Part shown: positions 18,832 to 29,096 of the stretch, in pieces
Layout of the letters: each line of letters opens with the position of its first letter
How positions within the stretch are numbered: position 1 is the first letter of the stretch
Assembly: GCA_009746045.1 (NCBI GenBank)
Contig: RPFO01000213.1
Span: forward strand, 12,226,563 to 12,276,062
Source: Mesostigma viride
Lineage: Eukaryota > Streptophyta > Mesostigmatophyceae > Mesostigmatales > Mesostigmataceae
Length of the DNA: 49,500 nucleotides
Reading direction: 5' to 3'
Program-made: the position numbers and the translations under genes
The notes under the pieces: generated by a model
The model's database searches: none
Seen by the model: the letters and a program-made list of their open reading frames with translations, nothing else
Told to the model about the DNA's origin: nothing

Positions 18832-19382
18832 TGTTACGTCCTAAACTTCTACCACCACCTCTACCTCTACCTCGCCTAACCGACCCTAAATTGGTCAGGC
18901 CTCCTCTACTCAAACCCCTAGCGAAAGACGAACGAGACGGTGCAGATCTCAATGCATTCACGTATGTATTACTATAATACGCCATAAGCCATTTACACGA
19001 ACCCGTTTACTCCAGGAATAGAGGAAGGAAACACACTACACTGCCGTGACCCAAGCCTATATGTGTTAATTCATTTAACACACGCCGAGTGCCAACACAA
19101 GGGGTAGAACGTGCATAAATGGCCACCAACGGTCCAACCTGCTCGGGCCGACCTGGCCCTCGCCTACAATTGCACAAATGCACGCTGGTCCACTACATTC
19201 TACCCGAAGGATAAGGACCACTAATAAAGTACGCGGCGCGACGCCAAAAGCATCCAAGGCACCACAGTACTGCCACGAGGACAACAGTGTCCTAGTACGA
19301 ACTACACGTAACCCTAGGAACGACCATGGCAAGGGACCTAATTTACGTCCGTAACTACAACGAATTGTTACGCGACGTAACA
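18832..19382 (-). repeat. Gypsy 3' LTR (intact, 551 bp)
   Basis: Termini TGTTACGTC...GACGTAACA form a 9-bp inverted repeat. It aligns with 41060-41309 plus 48434-48737 with roughly a dozen differences. It carries a single uninterrupted TTAA at 19075-19078, where the other LTR holds the 7.1-kb DNA transposon, so it is the empty-site control. Its end also contains the dyad TTACGTC...GACGTAA (19344-19380). Confidence 0.92.
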
Positions 19383-19394
19383 CCTCCCCCCCCC
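19383..19394 (-). other. Polypurine tract of the Gypsy element
   Basis: On the minus strand GGGGGGGGGAGG directly precedes the 3' LTR start TGTTACGTC. This sets the element's orientation as minus. Confidence 0.75.
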
Positions 19395-19758
19395 ACAAAG
19401 GTAGGGAGCCCTCTCCCTACGCACAGGGAGGAAACCAAGGGGTAGGAAAAACCTAATGCACCCAGCACACACCAACACAATCGACAGGCCATCCCTTGAG
19501 ATACAAAGCACCAACATGTTAACTCGGTTCCACCACCACGCTGGGTGGTGTAGGGTTAGCCAGCACCAAGCCTGGTGGGAGGTTCCCCTAACTGCCTGGA
19601 ACAGAGTCCTTGCCGGGGGGGGACGGCACTGGGCAGGACACACAGAGGAAACAAATCAGTACCAAGGACCAAGAACGACCAATCAACTGGCCAGAATATG
19701 AGGGCGACCCTATATACCGGAGGGACAACACCCTCAGGTCGGGCCTAAGGCCCTCTAT
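19395..19758. other. Gypsy 3' untranslated stretch
   Basis: About 360 bases between the stop of ORF Y and the polypurine tract, with no supported gene. Confidence 0.6.
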
Positions 19759-20955
19759 CTAGTTGCCATCAGTCTGGTAAGTGCCACGCGAGGCCAGCAG
19801 AACATCTAGATACGCCTGGTAGTGGGCCACATCATCGGCATTGTCATGCCTATCTACAGTGAGGAAAACATCGGCCCACACACCATCAGGAAAAAGGCCC
19901 AGAAAGGCCCAGTAATACCTATGCTGCGTAAGAACGACCTGGCCACGGGCCCAGTCCAGGAAGCCACAAGCAAAGAGGCGTAGGAAGGGCTCTACCGCGA
20001 TCAAACAGAGAGCCCGCAGGAGTAGGCGATGGTACCGGATCCGAGGACGCAAACCTGTCGGGAAGAACAGATCTACCAGGGGCTCCACGTTAGACGGCCA
20101 CATCCGGATGTGCCGAACCTCACGTGAGCGCCACCGACGAGCGCACTGTCGCGACCCGAACGTCTCGAGATAGTCGCTAGCCCGAGGGGGAGGATGGCCA
20201 CGGGAGTCCAGGCCCTGGCCCGGGAGGGGCGCTGGACGACGGGCATCCCACTCCAGGATGGGCTGTAAGAGAACCGCGCTGTACGTAGCACCCGGCACCG
20301 CAGGAAACTCGCCCGTAAGGGCATCTGAGGCCATAATGCCCAGAGGCGGAGGGTAAGCCCACTGGAAACCACCGTAGGTGTCCAAGTCGTTGTGACGCCT
20401 AGCCCAGCGATACAGAACTCGCCGAACCAGGATCTCGCCCTGGAACACCGGATCAGCTAAAATAACCATATCGAAAGGAGGCCGATCAGTCTCAATGGGT
20501 AGGCCACGGTCCCGCGGCGCCCGACACACCTGGGAGAACCCGTAGGACATGGGCGAAATGGCAAGCTCGGCGGAGGCGCGCGGCAGGTCACACTGTCGGC
20601 AGGCGTGTGCAGACATACCGTGCCCAGGGACGGGCGTGTCGCGCGACTCCGGCGTCGCATGTACCACAGAAGGGGCCCGGTCCCGGTCACCTTGGGCCAA
20701 CTCCCGGAGGGCCGGAATCAGCAGCGCGAATGGCACGATGATCAAGGCCGCTGGTCCGAACAACCGCAGCCAAAGACCGCGTGGCCGAAGAGGCCGGAAC
20801 CGAAACAGGGGTAGGAGCCTGCACAGGCACAGGCGGCGCCGGTACCACAGGAGGCCGCGACGGACCCGCTGCCGAAGGAGGTCGCGACGGACCCGCCACC
20901 GCAACTGGCGCTCCGGTCTCCGGTGGAGGCGCACCCTCAGGCCACATGTCATCAA
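19759..20955 (-). CDS. Gypsy accessory ORF Y, function unknown
   Basis: Minus-strand open frame of up to 398 residues, the last coding unit before the Gypsy 3' LTR. I recognise no family. The part after about residue 85 looks protein-like, with a Cys-containing segment (HACRQCDLP), aromatic/acidic blocks (PFDMVILADPVFQGEILVRR) and a hydrophobic C-terminal third (LLLRALCLIAVEPFLRLFAC). The first 80 residues in this frame are almost pure Arg/Leu. The neighbouring frame from ATG 20947 gives a Pro/Ala-rich N-terminus (MWPEGAPPPETGAP...) typical of disordered element proteins, so a frameshift near 20700-20760 may join the two. The position downstream of integrase is where some retroelements carry env-like or accessory genes, but nothing shows an envelope function. 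Confidence 0.5.
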   Translation of the reverse strand: MMTCGLRVRLHRRPERQLRWRVRRDLLRQRVRRGLLWYRRRLCLCRLLPLFRFRPLRPRGLWLRLFGPAALIIVPFALLIPALRELAQGDRDRAPSVVHATPESRDTPVPGHGMSAHACRQCDLPRASAELAISPMSYGFSQVCRAPRDRGLPIETDRPPFDMVILADPVFQGEILVRRVLYRWARRHNDLDTYGGFQWAYPPPLGIMASDALTGEFPAVPGATYSAVLLQPILEWDARRPAPLPGQGLDSRGHPPPRASDYLETFGSRQCARRWRSREVRHIRMWPSNVEPLVDLFFPTGLRPRIRYHRLLLRALCLIAVEPFLRLFACGFLDWARGQVVLTQHRYYWAFLGLFPDGVWADVFLTVDRHDNADDVAHYQAYLDVLLASRGTYQTDGN

Positions 20956-21070
20956 GTTTCGTTTAAGTGGCCAGCCGGAGCGGCTGCTTAGGTTTTAGCG
21001 GACAAGTGTTCGAAGCGCGTCATTGGTGAATTACTTGGGAACTTGGGTTTCCCCGCGAAACTCCAACCGC

Positions 21071-21380
21071 ACGTTCAGATTTCCAAATCTCAAGTAAAGT
21101 TCGGCGCAACTTTCTGAACGGGGGCAGTTGACGAGCAGCATTCCTCCGGACGAATGAATTGCGTTCCATACTTGCGCAAAATTTTGAAAGGTAGCTTGCG
21201 TGCAGCCCTACTAAAATTTGCGCGGACGTTCAGATTTCCAAATCTCGGGTAAATTTCGGCGGAACTTTCTGAACGGGGGTAGTTGGCGGGCAGCGTTCCT
21301 CCAGACGAATGAAATGCGTTCCATACTAGCGCAAAATTTTGAAAGGTAGCTTGCGTGCAGCCCTACTAAAATTTGCGCGA
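21071..21380. repeat. Tandem repeat, 155-bp unit x2
   Basis: Two successive copies beginning ACGTTCAGATTTCC (21071 and 21226) and ending CTACTAAAATTTGCGCG, with few differences. They lie in the spacer between accessory ORFs X and Y of the Gypsy element. Confidence 0.9.
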
Positions 21381-21572
21381 AGTGTGGGACTGAAAATTCG
21401 TAACGGAAACTTTTTGGTAGTTGCCGTCACTTCCTCTTGTGCAAACGTGTGGGAGTGAAAATTCGTAACGGAAACTTTTTGGTAGTTGCCGTCACTTCAT
21501 TTTGCGCGAGTGTTGGGCTGAAAATTCGTAACGGAAACTTTTTGGTAGTTGGCGTCACTTCCTTTGGTTCGA
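21381..21572. repeat. Tandem repeat, 64-bp unit x3
   Basis: Three copies starting about 21381, 21445 and 21509, each with TGAAAATTCGTAACGGAAAC and TTTTTGGTAGTTG, then GTCACTTC. They follow the 155-bp repeats directly. Confidence 0.9.
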
Positions 21573-21618
21573 CTGAAAATTCGCTGAAATTCGCTGAATT
21601 CGTACCGTAGCCTAATTT

Positions 21619-22875
21619 TTAGTACCTCGAAGTGACGGGGCACCTAAAAATTTGCCCACAAGTACACTTGGCAGCGCGCTCACTGGGAAAAATTGTACAG
21701 CCGCTCCGGCGGGCCACTTGAACGAATTGTAATGTGAAAATAGGGCCCGTAGGGACAGGCAATCCAACATAAGACTGATTACCATCCAAGCTCCAGTCGG
21801 GCACTGGCATCCTCTGCGGGGGACCACCCTCCCATAGTCTGGGAAGCCCACTCGTCTCACCAAAGAAACCCCGCACTGGCTGCGATGGCGCGGCGGGAGG
21901 CTCGGAAGCCGCGACGGCGAGCGCGGCCGCTGGGGCGGAAGACTCGCGCAAAGGCGCAGGTGCGTCGGTCGCAGGCGCAGAGGCAACCGGAGGCGTAGGA
22001 GCCGCAGCAACAGAGGAAGCCTTAGCGACCGCGGGCTCGCACAGCGCAGGCGAAGCCGTTGTCGCCGAGGCAACTGGAGGGGTAGGGTGCACAGATGCAA
22101 CAGACACCCCACCTGGCGTGGCTGGAGCATGCGACTGGGACGCCATGAAGGCCCCGAATGCCGAGGCCAGGGACTGGATCTGGGCCTGCATCGCAGAATC
22201 CGTAGACGCCAGATGGTCAGGCTCGCGATCCAAGCCCAGAGGGGTAGGCTCCACCGACACGTGCCGGGTCGACCGTGGTGAAGACGGGACAGGGGAAGGA
22301 GCCGACACAGAGGAGGAGGACGCTGCGACTGAGGCCGAATACTCTGGAGTATACTGCGCCTCAACTGGTGCGTCCGCAGGGGAAGGGTCACCATGTGCTA
22401 CCCCCGCTGACTGATCAGCAATCTCCATGAACTCGACCGCCCGTAGGAGGTCGCAGGGGTGGTCATCTATATCTGCCTCGCCCTCGCCTGGAAGCCAAGG
22501 GAACACCTCCCGAAGGCAGGAGCGGCCCACAGGGGTAGACAGGTAAGAAAACACCCGGGGGCACTGAAGGATAGCGGTTATCTGCCCCAAGGCCGGGCAG
22601 CTGGAACCACAACCTAGAAGGCAATGCCCGGCATCGTCGAACCGGCCATGCACGACTAGCTGGTGAGGATCGTGGGGGTCTGGGCCGAACCACGAGACCC
22701 CAAAGAGGGCGGCCCTGACTAATGCCGCATGATGAGCCTGGAGGGCAGGCTGAACAGGTCCACCCGGATAACACGAACGGGAGACCCATCGGCCCGGAAG
22801 GGCCTCGAAATACAACTCTGGGTCAGGCGATGGAGGGGAAGGCGGCAAGCTCTCCGACAGAGGGGTAGGTTCCAT
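21619..22875 (-). CDS. Gypsy accessory ORF X, function unknown
   Basis: 418-residue open frame from the ATG at 22875, 77 bases after the chromodomain stop (22952) and on the same strand; an in-frame upstream ATG at 22998 would overlap the chromodomain. I recognise no family. Residues about 20-150 look folded, with several Cys and aromatic residues (FDDAGHCLLGCGSSCP, VGRSCLREVFPWLPG). Residues about 170-330 are a disordered Ala/Pro/Ser tract with an embedded short helix (AMQAQIQSLASAFGAF). The C-terminus (about 340-418) is again ordered-looking (LPRLWEGGP, VPDWSLDGN). The frame is intact although pol is broken. No signal peptide or membrane span is evident, which argues against an envelope protein. 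Confidence 0.55.
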   Translation of the reverse strand: MEPTPLSESLPPSPPSPDPELYFEALPGRWVSRSCYPGGPVQPALQAHHAALVRAALFGVSWFGPDPHDPHQLVVHGRFDDAGHCLLGCGSSCPALGQITAILQCPRVFSYLSTPVGRSCLREVFPWLPGEGEADIDDHPCDLLRAVEFMEIADQSAGVAHGDPSPADAPVEAQYTPEYSASVAASSSSVSAPSPVPSSPRSTRHVSVEPTPLGLDREPDHLASTDSAMQAQIQSLASAFGAFMASQSHAPATPGGVSVASVHPTPPVASATTASPALCEPAVAKASSVAAAPTPPVASAPATDAPAPLRESSAPAAALAVAASEPPAAPSQPVRGFFGETSGLPRLWEGGPPQRMPVPDWSLDGNQSYVGLPVPTGPIFTLQFVQVARRSGCTIFPSERAAKCTCGQIFRCPVTSRY

Positions 22876-22951
22876 GATGGCTGCGGAGGGGAGGGGACAC
22901 CCAACCACCCAACAATAGCAGGCATACGATAAGGGAGGGGCCGGTTGCCAG

Positions 22952-23092
22952 CTAGAGCTTGTGTAGGGTTTTGTACTCCTGCAGCAAGCGACTACCATCT
23001 AACTCACTCTCCGTGTACCATACTTTATCTACCTCACTACGAGCATACATCCATTTCACCTTATATACTGGCGCTGAGTACCGCGGCCCTTT
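22952..23092 (-). pseudogene. Gypsy integrase chromodomain, C-terminal part
   Basis: Minus-strand continuation of 25781 across the inserted element. After a two-base TA expansion (CAGTATATAAGG) the frame reads YKVKWMYARSEVDKVWYTE and ends ...LQEYKTLHKL at the stop at 22952. The YKVKW and W-Y-T-E-x-E spacing is that of chromodomains, which bind modified histone tails and steer integration of chromoviruses into heterochromatin. Interrupted by the non-autonomous element at 23093-25775. Confidence 0.8.
23088..23092 (+). repeat. Target-site duplication CCTTT, left of the non-autonomous LTR element
   Basis: CCTTT here and at 25776-25780 exactly flank the TG...CA bounded element. Confidence 0.9.
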
Positions 23093-23608
23093 TGTTAAAG
23101 GGCATGGGGTTATTATTATGGGGACTTAAATTAATAATTCGTAGGTCACTGGTGAATCATTGCCGACTTAAGCGTCAGGAGCCAGGAAAATTATTTATTA
23201 CGTCCATTTGGTGTGGCTTTCCATGGCTACCTCAAGGTAGCGTGAACATTGGTAATTATGGTAGGTGAGTGGTGGCGGCGGCCCTGGTATGCGCATGGGC
23301 CGACAATGGGTCGATAACGACAGCTGGTATGTTGGAACATGGTGCATGCGCATGCATGACTCGGTACGGCATGGTATGACATGCACATGACACAATACTA
23401 TAATCTGGTGAAGATAGTGACCAATGGTCCTAGTGCCATTGTACAACTTGGCACATAGTCATAGTGTCCGTTCACGTAGGACAAATCCCACTTAGGTACT
23501 ACTATCCGAGCATATCTATTTGTTAATTAGGGCTCGAATACAGTTGCCCGTATTATAGATTTCTGCACGGTAAGCATAATGGGCATATTCAAGACAGGAT
23601 TCTTGACA
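23093..23608 (-). repeat. 3' LTR of the non-autonomous element
   Basis: Plus strand TGTTAA...CTTGACA. Matches 25264-25775 except for four substitutions and a 4-base CACT indel, all within the first 85 bases. Confidence 0.93.
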
Positions 23609-25263
23609 CCCTCCTTGCACATGATGCTGTCTATAAATACAAATGCTAGATCCTGGGCGAGGGTAGTCGGGTACCTAAGTGGATTCCCTCCTTACACGAC
23701 ACCCTGGTCTTGATATAAAACAGCAAGAAAAATGAAGGCAAGGTTGTGTAGCCCCATATTGTCACATGGAGTGCGCCACACGAGGGTGGAGCCAAACTGG
23801 AAACAGGCTCTTAAACTGTAAAGACTGGTTGCTCAGTGTTGAGTCTGGATGCAGACTGTAGCCGGTACTGGTTGATGCCAGGGTTGCAGCTGGAAACGTT
23901 GGGTACTACTGGTAGCTGCTGGTAAACCGGTGACGTCAGCTGTTGTGTGTGCACACACGATCTATGCTGTGTGTGGGTACAGTGTCTTGTGTGGTGCTGG
24001 TAGTGCTACTTTGACTTGTTTGCCAACAGGGTTTGGTGCAACTTACTGCAACTACTACAAGGTGAACTGTGACGTGAGGATGTAGAGCTGGTTGCTGGAC
24101 TGCTACTTGCTAGCTAGACAAGTGCGTGCAGCTGACTGCAGCTACTATCTACTCTACGCCTGTGGTGGAGAGTCATGCATGTGCTGCTGGGTGCTACTAC
24201 TTCTCCTTGCTGGCTAGGCAAGTGTGGGTAGCTGCCTGCATGGACTATGCAGTGTACTCTGTTCCTGCTGGTGTTGCCTGCTGTGCTTGTTGATGCCAGT
24301 GTGATGGTGCTGATGGGACTGTGCTGTTACTGCTGCCTACATTATGGGGCAACTGGTTGCTAGTGGGTGTCTAGTGCTGGCACGTGATAATGCAACTAGC
24401 TGTTGCTGCATGCTGCTAGTGGTGCCTGCAACTAGTTAAATGTGACTGAATTATAAAACTGCAACTAGTGCTGAAAACAACGTGGGGGTTAGTGAGCACC
24501 CTCCTTAGTGTGGTGTGCAGCTGTGTCAGCAGGCTGGCCTTGAGAGCAGGACCCAGGGAATGTTCCCTTTTTTCTTGGAAACTTGGAGCATGGCAGGCTC
24601 TGGGCTCTTGAAGTGATGACCGTTTAAAAAGAATTCCGGTTTAAAAGAATGCGCCCAAAAGAATGTTGATGCCACGCGAAATGGTGCCGGTACAAAAGAA
24701 AGACCGGTTCTCATGAAAAATTCTTGAGGTAAACAGCTCCGCCGATTTCTCGTCGATGCTCACAGCTCGCGCGGCTCAGTGGGAGCCCGTCAGTGACCCC
24801 GCGCCGATTGAACGCACTGCACTCGGCCAAAAAATGTGCTGCCAGGTAAAAAATCACTGGCGCTGCCTGGAACCAGAGCCGGCACCTTTTGAGTGCCAGG
24901 CTTCAGTGCCGACGTCCCCATCACCGAAATGTTGGCGTTTGATCAGTTTCGGGCATATATAAGTATAAAAGCGTAGATCTGGCCTGCGCACCGGAGCTTG
25001 GGAAATTCTTGACGGATTTTAGCGACGGTAGGTGTCACCCCGAATATTTGGTGTTACCACACATTGAAGTAAGTCGATTGAAAGCCTTGAATTTCACGGT
25101 AGCATCTGCGCCATAATCATGGTCGTATCAAGTACAAGAATTCGACCAAGCTGCTCCGTATATGAAAATATAAACTATGATCAAGGCGCTCAATAAAATG
25201 TGAGCTGCCGCTTAGAGGTTGGTTAATTCCGTTGAAAGATCTTGCCCCGGACCTCCGATGCCA
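23609..25263. other. Interior of the non-autonomous LTR element
   Basis: No gene recognised. A TATA-like CATATATAAGTATAAAAG occurs at 24954-24971 on the plus strand, opposite to the element's orientation; I see no gene after it. Confidence 0.6.
25252..25263 (-). other. Primer-binding site, initiator-Met tRNA type
   Basis: TGGCATCGGAGG on the minus strand, immediately after the LTR end TTTTAACA. It differs at one base from the common TGGTATCGGAGG. Confidence 0.75.
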
Positions 25264-25775
25264 TGTTAAAAGGCATGGGGTTATTATTATGGGGACTTAA
25301 ATGAATAATTTGTAGGTGGTGAATCATTGCCAACTTAAGCGTCAGGAGCCAGGAAAATTATTTATTACGTCCATTTGGTGTGGCTTTCCATGGCTACCTC
25401 AAGGTAGCGTGAACATTGGTAATTATGGTAGGTGAGTGGTGGCGGCGGCCCTGGTATGCGCATGGGCCGACAATGGGTCGATAACGACAGCTGGTATGTT
25501 GGAACATGGTGCATGCGCATGCATGACTCGGTACGGCATGGTATGACATGCACATGACACAATACTATAATCTGGTGAAGATAGTGACCAATGGTCCTAG
25601 TGCCATTGTACAACTTGGCACATAGTCATAGTGTCCGTTCACGTAGGACAAATCCCACTTAGGTACTACTATCCGAGCATATCTATTTGTTAATTAGGGC
25701 TCGAATACAGTTGCCCGTATTATAGATTTCTGCACGGTAAGCATAATGGGCATATTCAAGACAGGATTCTTGACA
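25264..25775 (-). repeat. 5' LTR of the non-autonomous element
   Basis: 512-bp partner of 23093-23608, followed on the minus strand by the primer-binding site TGGCATCGGAGG. Confidence 0.93.
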
Positions 25776-25780
25776 CCTTT

Positions 25781-26363
25781 TTAATATCCCTATGGGCCAC
25801 GATACTCTCTACCTCGTCCTCTACCTCACCAGTATCAGGATTGTGCTCTAAAGGGGCAGGAGCTAATTCTCTACCAGCGAACGTGCTTTGGTGATAAAGC
25901 TTCAGCTGGCTTCTATGGAAGGTGTTAGAATGCATGGGTCTGCCTAGAGGTAGGGATATCTATTTTATATAAGAAGTTACCTACTCTCGACAACACACGG
26001 AAGGGTCCTAAGAAGGCGGGCCTAAGTTTCACTTTAAGTTCTGCTTCGAACTTGTGAGCAAATCGGCCAACACGAGGGCCTTCTACTAAGACTAAATCTC
26101 CTATATCTATTTCAGGCGCTCTTCTATCTAAGGAGGCACTCAACCTAGCAAGGTACTTGGCCTGAGCTCTATGGTATCCAGAAATGGCGTGGTCATGTGC
26201 ATTTTTCATTTTATCTAATAAGGCCTGCACACCTTCTACGGTATCCCGGGACACATCGTTCCTGTCCCGTAAGGGACTAGCTAAGAGAGAGGTAGGGGTA
26301 AGAGGCTGTCTACCTGTATCTAGGAAGAAAGGCGTATAGCCATGCGCAGCCTGAGGACAATTG
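25781..26363 (-). pseudogene. Gypsy integrase C-terminus and chromodomain, N-terminal part
   Basis: Continuation of pol after a two-base TA shift near 26376 (AATTAACAATT). It reads NCPQAAHGYTPFFLDTG, then a helical stretch and the integrase C-terminal SH3-like segment (GDLVLVEG, LRPAFLGPFRVLSRVGNFLYKI). A second shift near 25960 leads to LPLGRPMHSNTFHRSQLKLY and the start of the chromodomain (ESIVAHRDIKKG) at about 25830-25781. The HPVFH-like NTFHRSQLK segment before the chromodomain is typical of chromoviruses. Confidence 0.82.
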
Positions 26364-28664
26364 TTAATTAAGGGAGAACTCTACCAAGCATAGGTAATCC
26401 TCCCAATCACTCCCAGAGCCGTTAACATAGTGCCTCAGCGCTTCTTCCACTACCCTATTAAGACGCTCTACTAAATGAGAGGAGGAGGAGTGGTAGGCAG
26501 TACCGAACATAACCTTGGTACCGATAGCAGCGAAAAACTGCTGCCAAAAGTCAGAGGTAAATAGCTTATCTTTATCACTAATAAACTGCCTACTCGAACC
26601 ATGGTATCTATAGACGTTATTAAGGTATAGGCGTGCGCAATCGCGTGCGGTGAGTTCTAAGGGACACGGCACGAGATGACACATACGAGTAAAACGATCT
26701 ACAAAAACAAGGATCTGGGCGTTACCTCTATCATTCTTCCTAAAAGGTCCTACAAAATCCATCATAATGGAGTCCCACGGCATGATGGGATCAGGTAGGG
26801 TCCTAGGTTCTGCTATCTGTCCTACATTGTTGGGTTTCATCTCCTGGCAAGATTGACAGGTCCTACCATACTCATCTACATCTTTTAAAAGGGAAGGCCA
26901 GTAGTAAGAGCGGGTTACTAGGTCCCGTACCCGTTTACCACCCTGATGAGCAGCTAAGTCATGCAACTCAAAGAGCAAGGAGGAGCGACAGATAGGAGGG
27001 ACATACAGGCGCCATTGAGGGGGAGAGTCTGCTATCTGCACATACAAAAACCCACCTACAAGTTTACAAGGGTGCTTGCCTAATTGTTGGGGATGGGTGG
27101 CGATGGCAGCTAAAGCTTCCGGCTCAGTGGCAGTAAATCTACTAATAAGGCGTTCAAGATCAGAGGTAGGCATCGCTACAGAGGTATCCAGAACAGGTTT
27201 AAAGAGGTCTCCTACCGCCTTGCCAAAGAGAAGGGGAGGTCCTAGAGGGACTATGTTATCATAAGACTTTCCTGACCTAGTCGCTATGTGGCTAAGCGGT
27301 ATAGAAATTTTATTTTTCCCCTCCCCCCCCACCGAGACCACAGGAAGGGCCTCACACGGGAGAGAGTCTCCTACATGAGAAAGAAGATCAGGCATGCGAA
27401 CAGCTGTATGAAAGAGATAGGCATAGGATTCATCATCAGGTAGTTCACCATAAGGGATTACACCCATAGTAGTAGGAACTAGAGTAGTATTGAGAACATC
27501 CAAGTCCTCGAAAAAGGAGTAATCTGCGCGACGGGAGAGTGCATCAGGTACTATGTTATCTACACCCTTAACATACTGAAGTTTAAAAGGGGAAAACTGT
27601 GCTAAAAACTCCATCCAGCGCGCTTGACGAGGGGTAAGGTTGGGTTGGGAGAGAAGATGGGTAAGGGGACGGTGATCCGTTTGGATAACTAATCTATAAG
27701 GATCTATCTCACAGGGTTCATTCAGGCAAACATCGAATTGGGCACCTTTAAGAAAGTGCTGCCACGCGTGGCAACAATACACCACCGCTAAGAGTTCCTG
27801 CTGGTGTACTGGATAGTTACGCTCCGCAGGGAGCATTGTCCTAGAGATATACTCAATTGGCTGTAAGCCCTGACCCTGATCCTGGAGAAGGACGCCCCCT
27901 ATAGCTACCTTACTAGCGTCGGTAGCTACCACAAAGGGTTTAGTAGTATCGGGTAGGATGAGTACAGGAGGAGAGAGAAGTAGGGATTTTAGACACTGAA
28001 AAGCCGACTGACACTCACTACTCCAGACAAAGGGGATATCTTTCTTTAATAAATGATTGATAGGGGCTGCTATAGTCGCGAAACGCGGGATAAAACGCCT
28101 ATAATAAGAAGCAATTCCTAGGAAGCTACGTACACTTTTAACGTCAGTAGGGGTAGGCCATTCCTGAATTGACTTAGTTTTATCCGGGTCGGTAGCGACA
28201 CCGGCATCGCACAAAACGTGTCCTAAAAATGGTACACTCCTACCAGAACGAACTTTAGCACGGCGAGCCCACAAGGAATTTTCAGCCATTATTTCTAAGA
28301 CTTTCTTTAAATCACGTAGGTGCGTTTCAAAATCAGGGGAGTAAATAAGGATATCATCTAAGTAAGCCTGAGCACAAGAACGGTCGTGCTCAGATAAAGA
28401 AACAGAGGAGAAGGAAGGATCCTTTAAATCAGATGACACTTGAGGAAGGTGAGAATTACCCATAACAGGTCTAAGCACTTCATTCATTAACATTTGAAAA
28501 GAGGCAGGAGAGTTACAGAGTCCCATAGCCGCTACTCTAAACTGGTAATGACCAAAAGGGGTAGCAAAGGCGGTTTTATGGCAATCCTCAGGCGCTATAC
28601 GCAGATGCCAAAAACCGTCCGCACAATCCAGTACCGTGAAACAGGTAGAACCTTTAACCTTATT
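26364..28664 (-). pseudogene. pol: Gypsy Pol: RT palm/thumb, RNase H, integrase
   Basis: Minus-strand frame open for about 766 codons. RT begins with VKGSTCFTVLDCADGFWHL (motif A), FRVAAMGLCNSPASF and AYLDDILIYS (YLDD catalytic pair, about 28365). RNase H has VVATDASKVAIGG, HQQELLAVVY and IQTDHRPL. The integrase HHCC (HDLAAH...CQSCQ, about 26955-26840) is followed by a D-D-E core: DFVG, FISDKD and HLVERLN. It lacks the RT fingers, which are on the opposite strand at 39750-40050. The missing piece and this fragment fit end to end across the inversion breakpoints (28681-28690 and 40050-40059). The frame closes at a TA duplication near 26376. Confidence 0.92.
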
Positions 28665-28680
28665 AACGCAACTTTTGTGT

Positions 28681-28690
28681 TTTCTTTCTT
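28681..28690 (+). repeat. Inversion breakpoint tract TTTCTTTCTT (left)
   Basis: Exact reverse complement of AAGAAAGAAA at 40050-40059. Everything between is in the opposite orientation to the rest of the Gypsy element. Confidence 0.65.
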
Positions 28691-28704
28691 TTAATTAATT
28701 AAAC

Positions 28705-29096
28705 ATGGATCCAGTGGGTGGAGATATGTCGCCTATACCTACCAATACTACCGCTACTAATAATAATACTACTAATAACAACAACAATACTCGTGGTAAC
28801 CGACGGGACTCCTTGGAAACGGTGCACCATCTCACTCCTCAAGGTAATCTGCGTACCTCACCTCCTTCTCCTGTTAATGGTGGTCGCCGTCGTCCCTCAC
28901 ATACCCCACCTACCTTTGAACAACGTGTTAGATTTAGTGATGACCCCTCTTTTACTCTGAACCAGGCCCCTGCCCCTCCTGCAACCTTGGCTCAACCTTC
29001 CAGTAGGTCCTCACTAACTAACAATGCTTCTAGGCCTCCTTCCCACCCTGTGCCTTCCATTCCTGCTTATAACACGGGTCGTACCTCTGCCCCTGT
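28705..29096 (+). pseudogene. gag: Gypsy Gag, N-terminal part (before the E2 insertion)
   Basis: Begins at ATG 28705 (MDPVGGDMSP), preceded by an A/T-rich TTAATTAATTAAAC leader. Low complexity Asn/Thr and Pro/Ser. E2 inserted after base 29096. Joining 29096 to 37596 removes E2 and one CCTGT and gives 1,725 bases = 574 codons plus stop without interruption (...SAPV-GPSG...). Apart from the nested insertion, Gag is therefore intact. Confidence 0.88.
29092..29096 (+). repeat. Target-site duplication CCTGT, left of E2
   Basis: CCTGT here and at 37591-37595 flank the two E2 LTRs. Confidence 0.9.

Larger units (their letters stand above)
23093..25775 (-). mobile_element. Non-autonomous LTR retrotransposon (LARD/TRIM-like), no coding capacity
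   Basis: 2,683 bp with LTRs at 23093-23608 and 25264-25775 and perfect CCTTT duplications. Orientation is minus: a PBS TGGCATCGGAGG (25263-25252, initiator-Met type) follows the right LTR, and a purine run (AAGGAGGG) precedes the left LTR. The 1.65-kb interior (23609-25263) has no supportable gene. Its left half is rich in degenerate CTGCTGG/TGCAACTAG motifs and its right half is different in composition. It must rely on proteins of another element. It interrupts the chromodomain of the surrounding Gypsy element. Confidence 0.9.

Noticed and set aside
20687-20998. Plus-strand Arg-rich and Gly-rich ORFs opposite ORF Y
   Set aside because: GC-rich antisense shadows without domains.
24954-24971. 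TATA-like promoter in the non-autonomous element
   Set aside because: No downstream gene on that strand, and it opposes the element's orientation.
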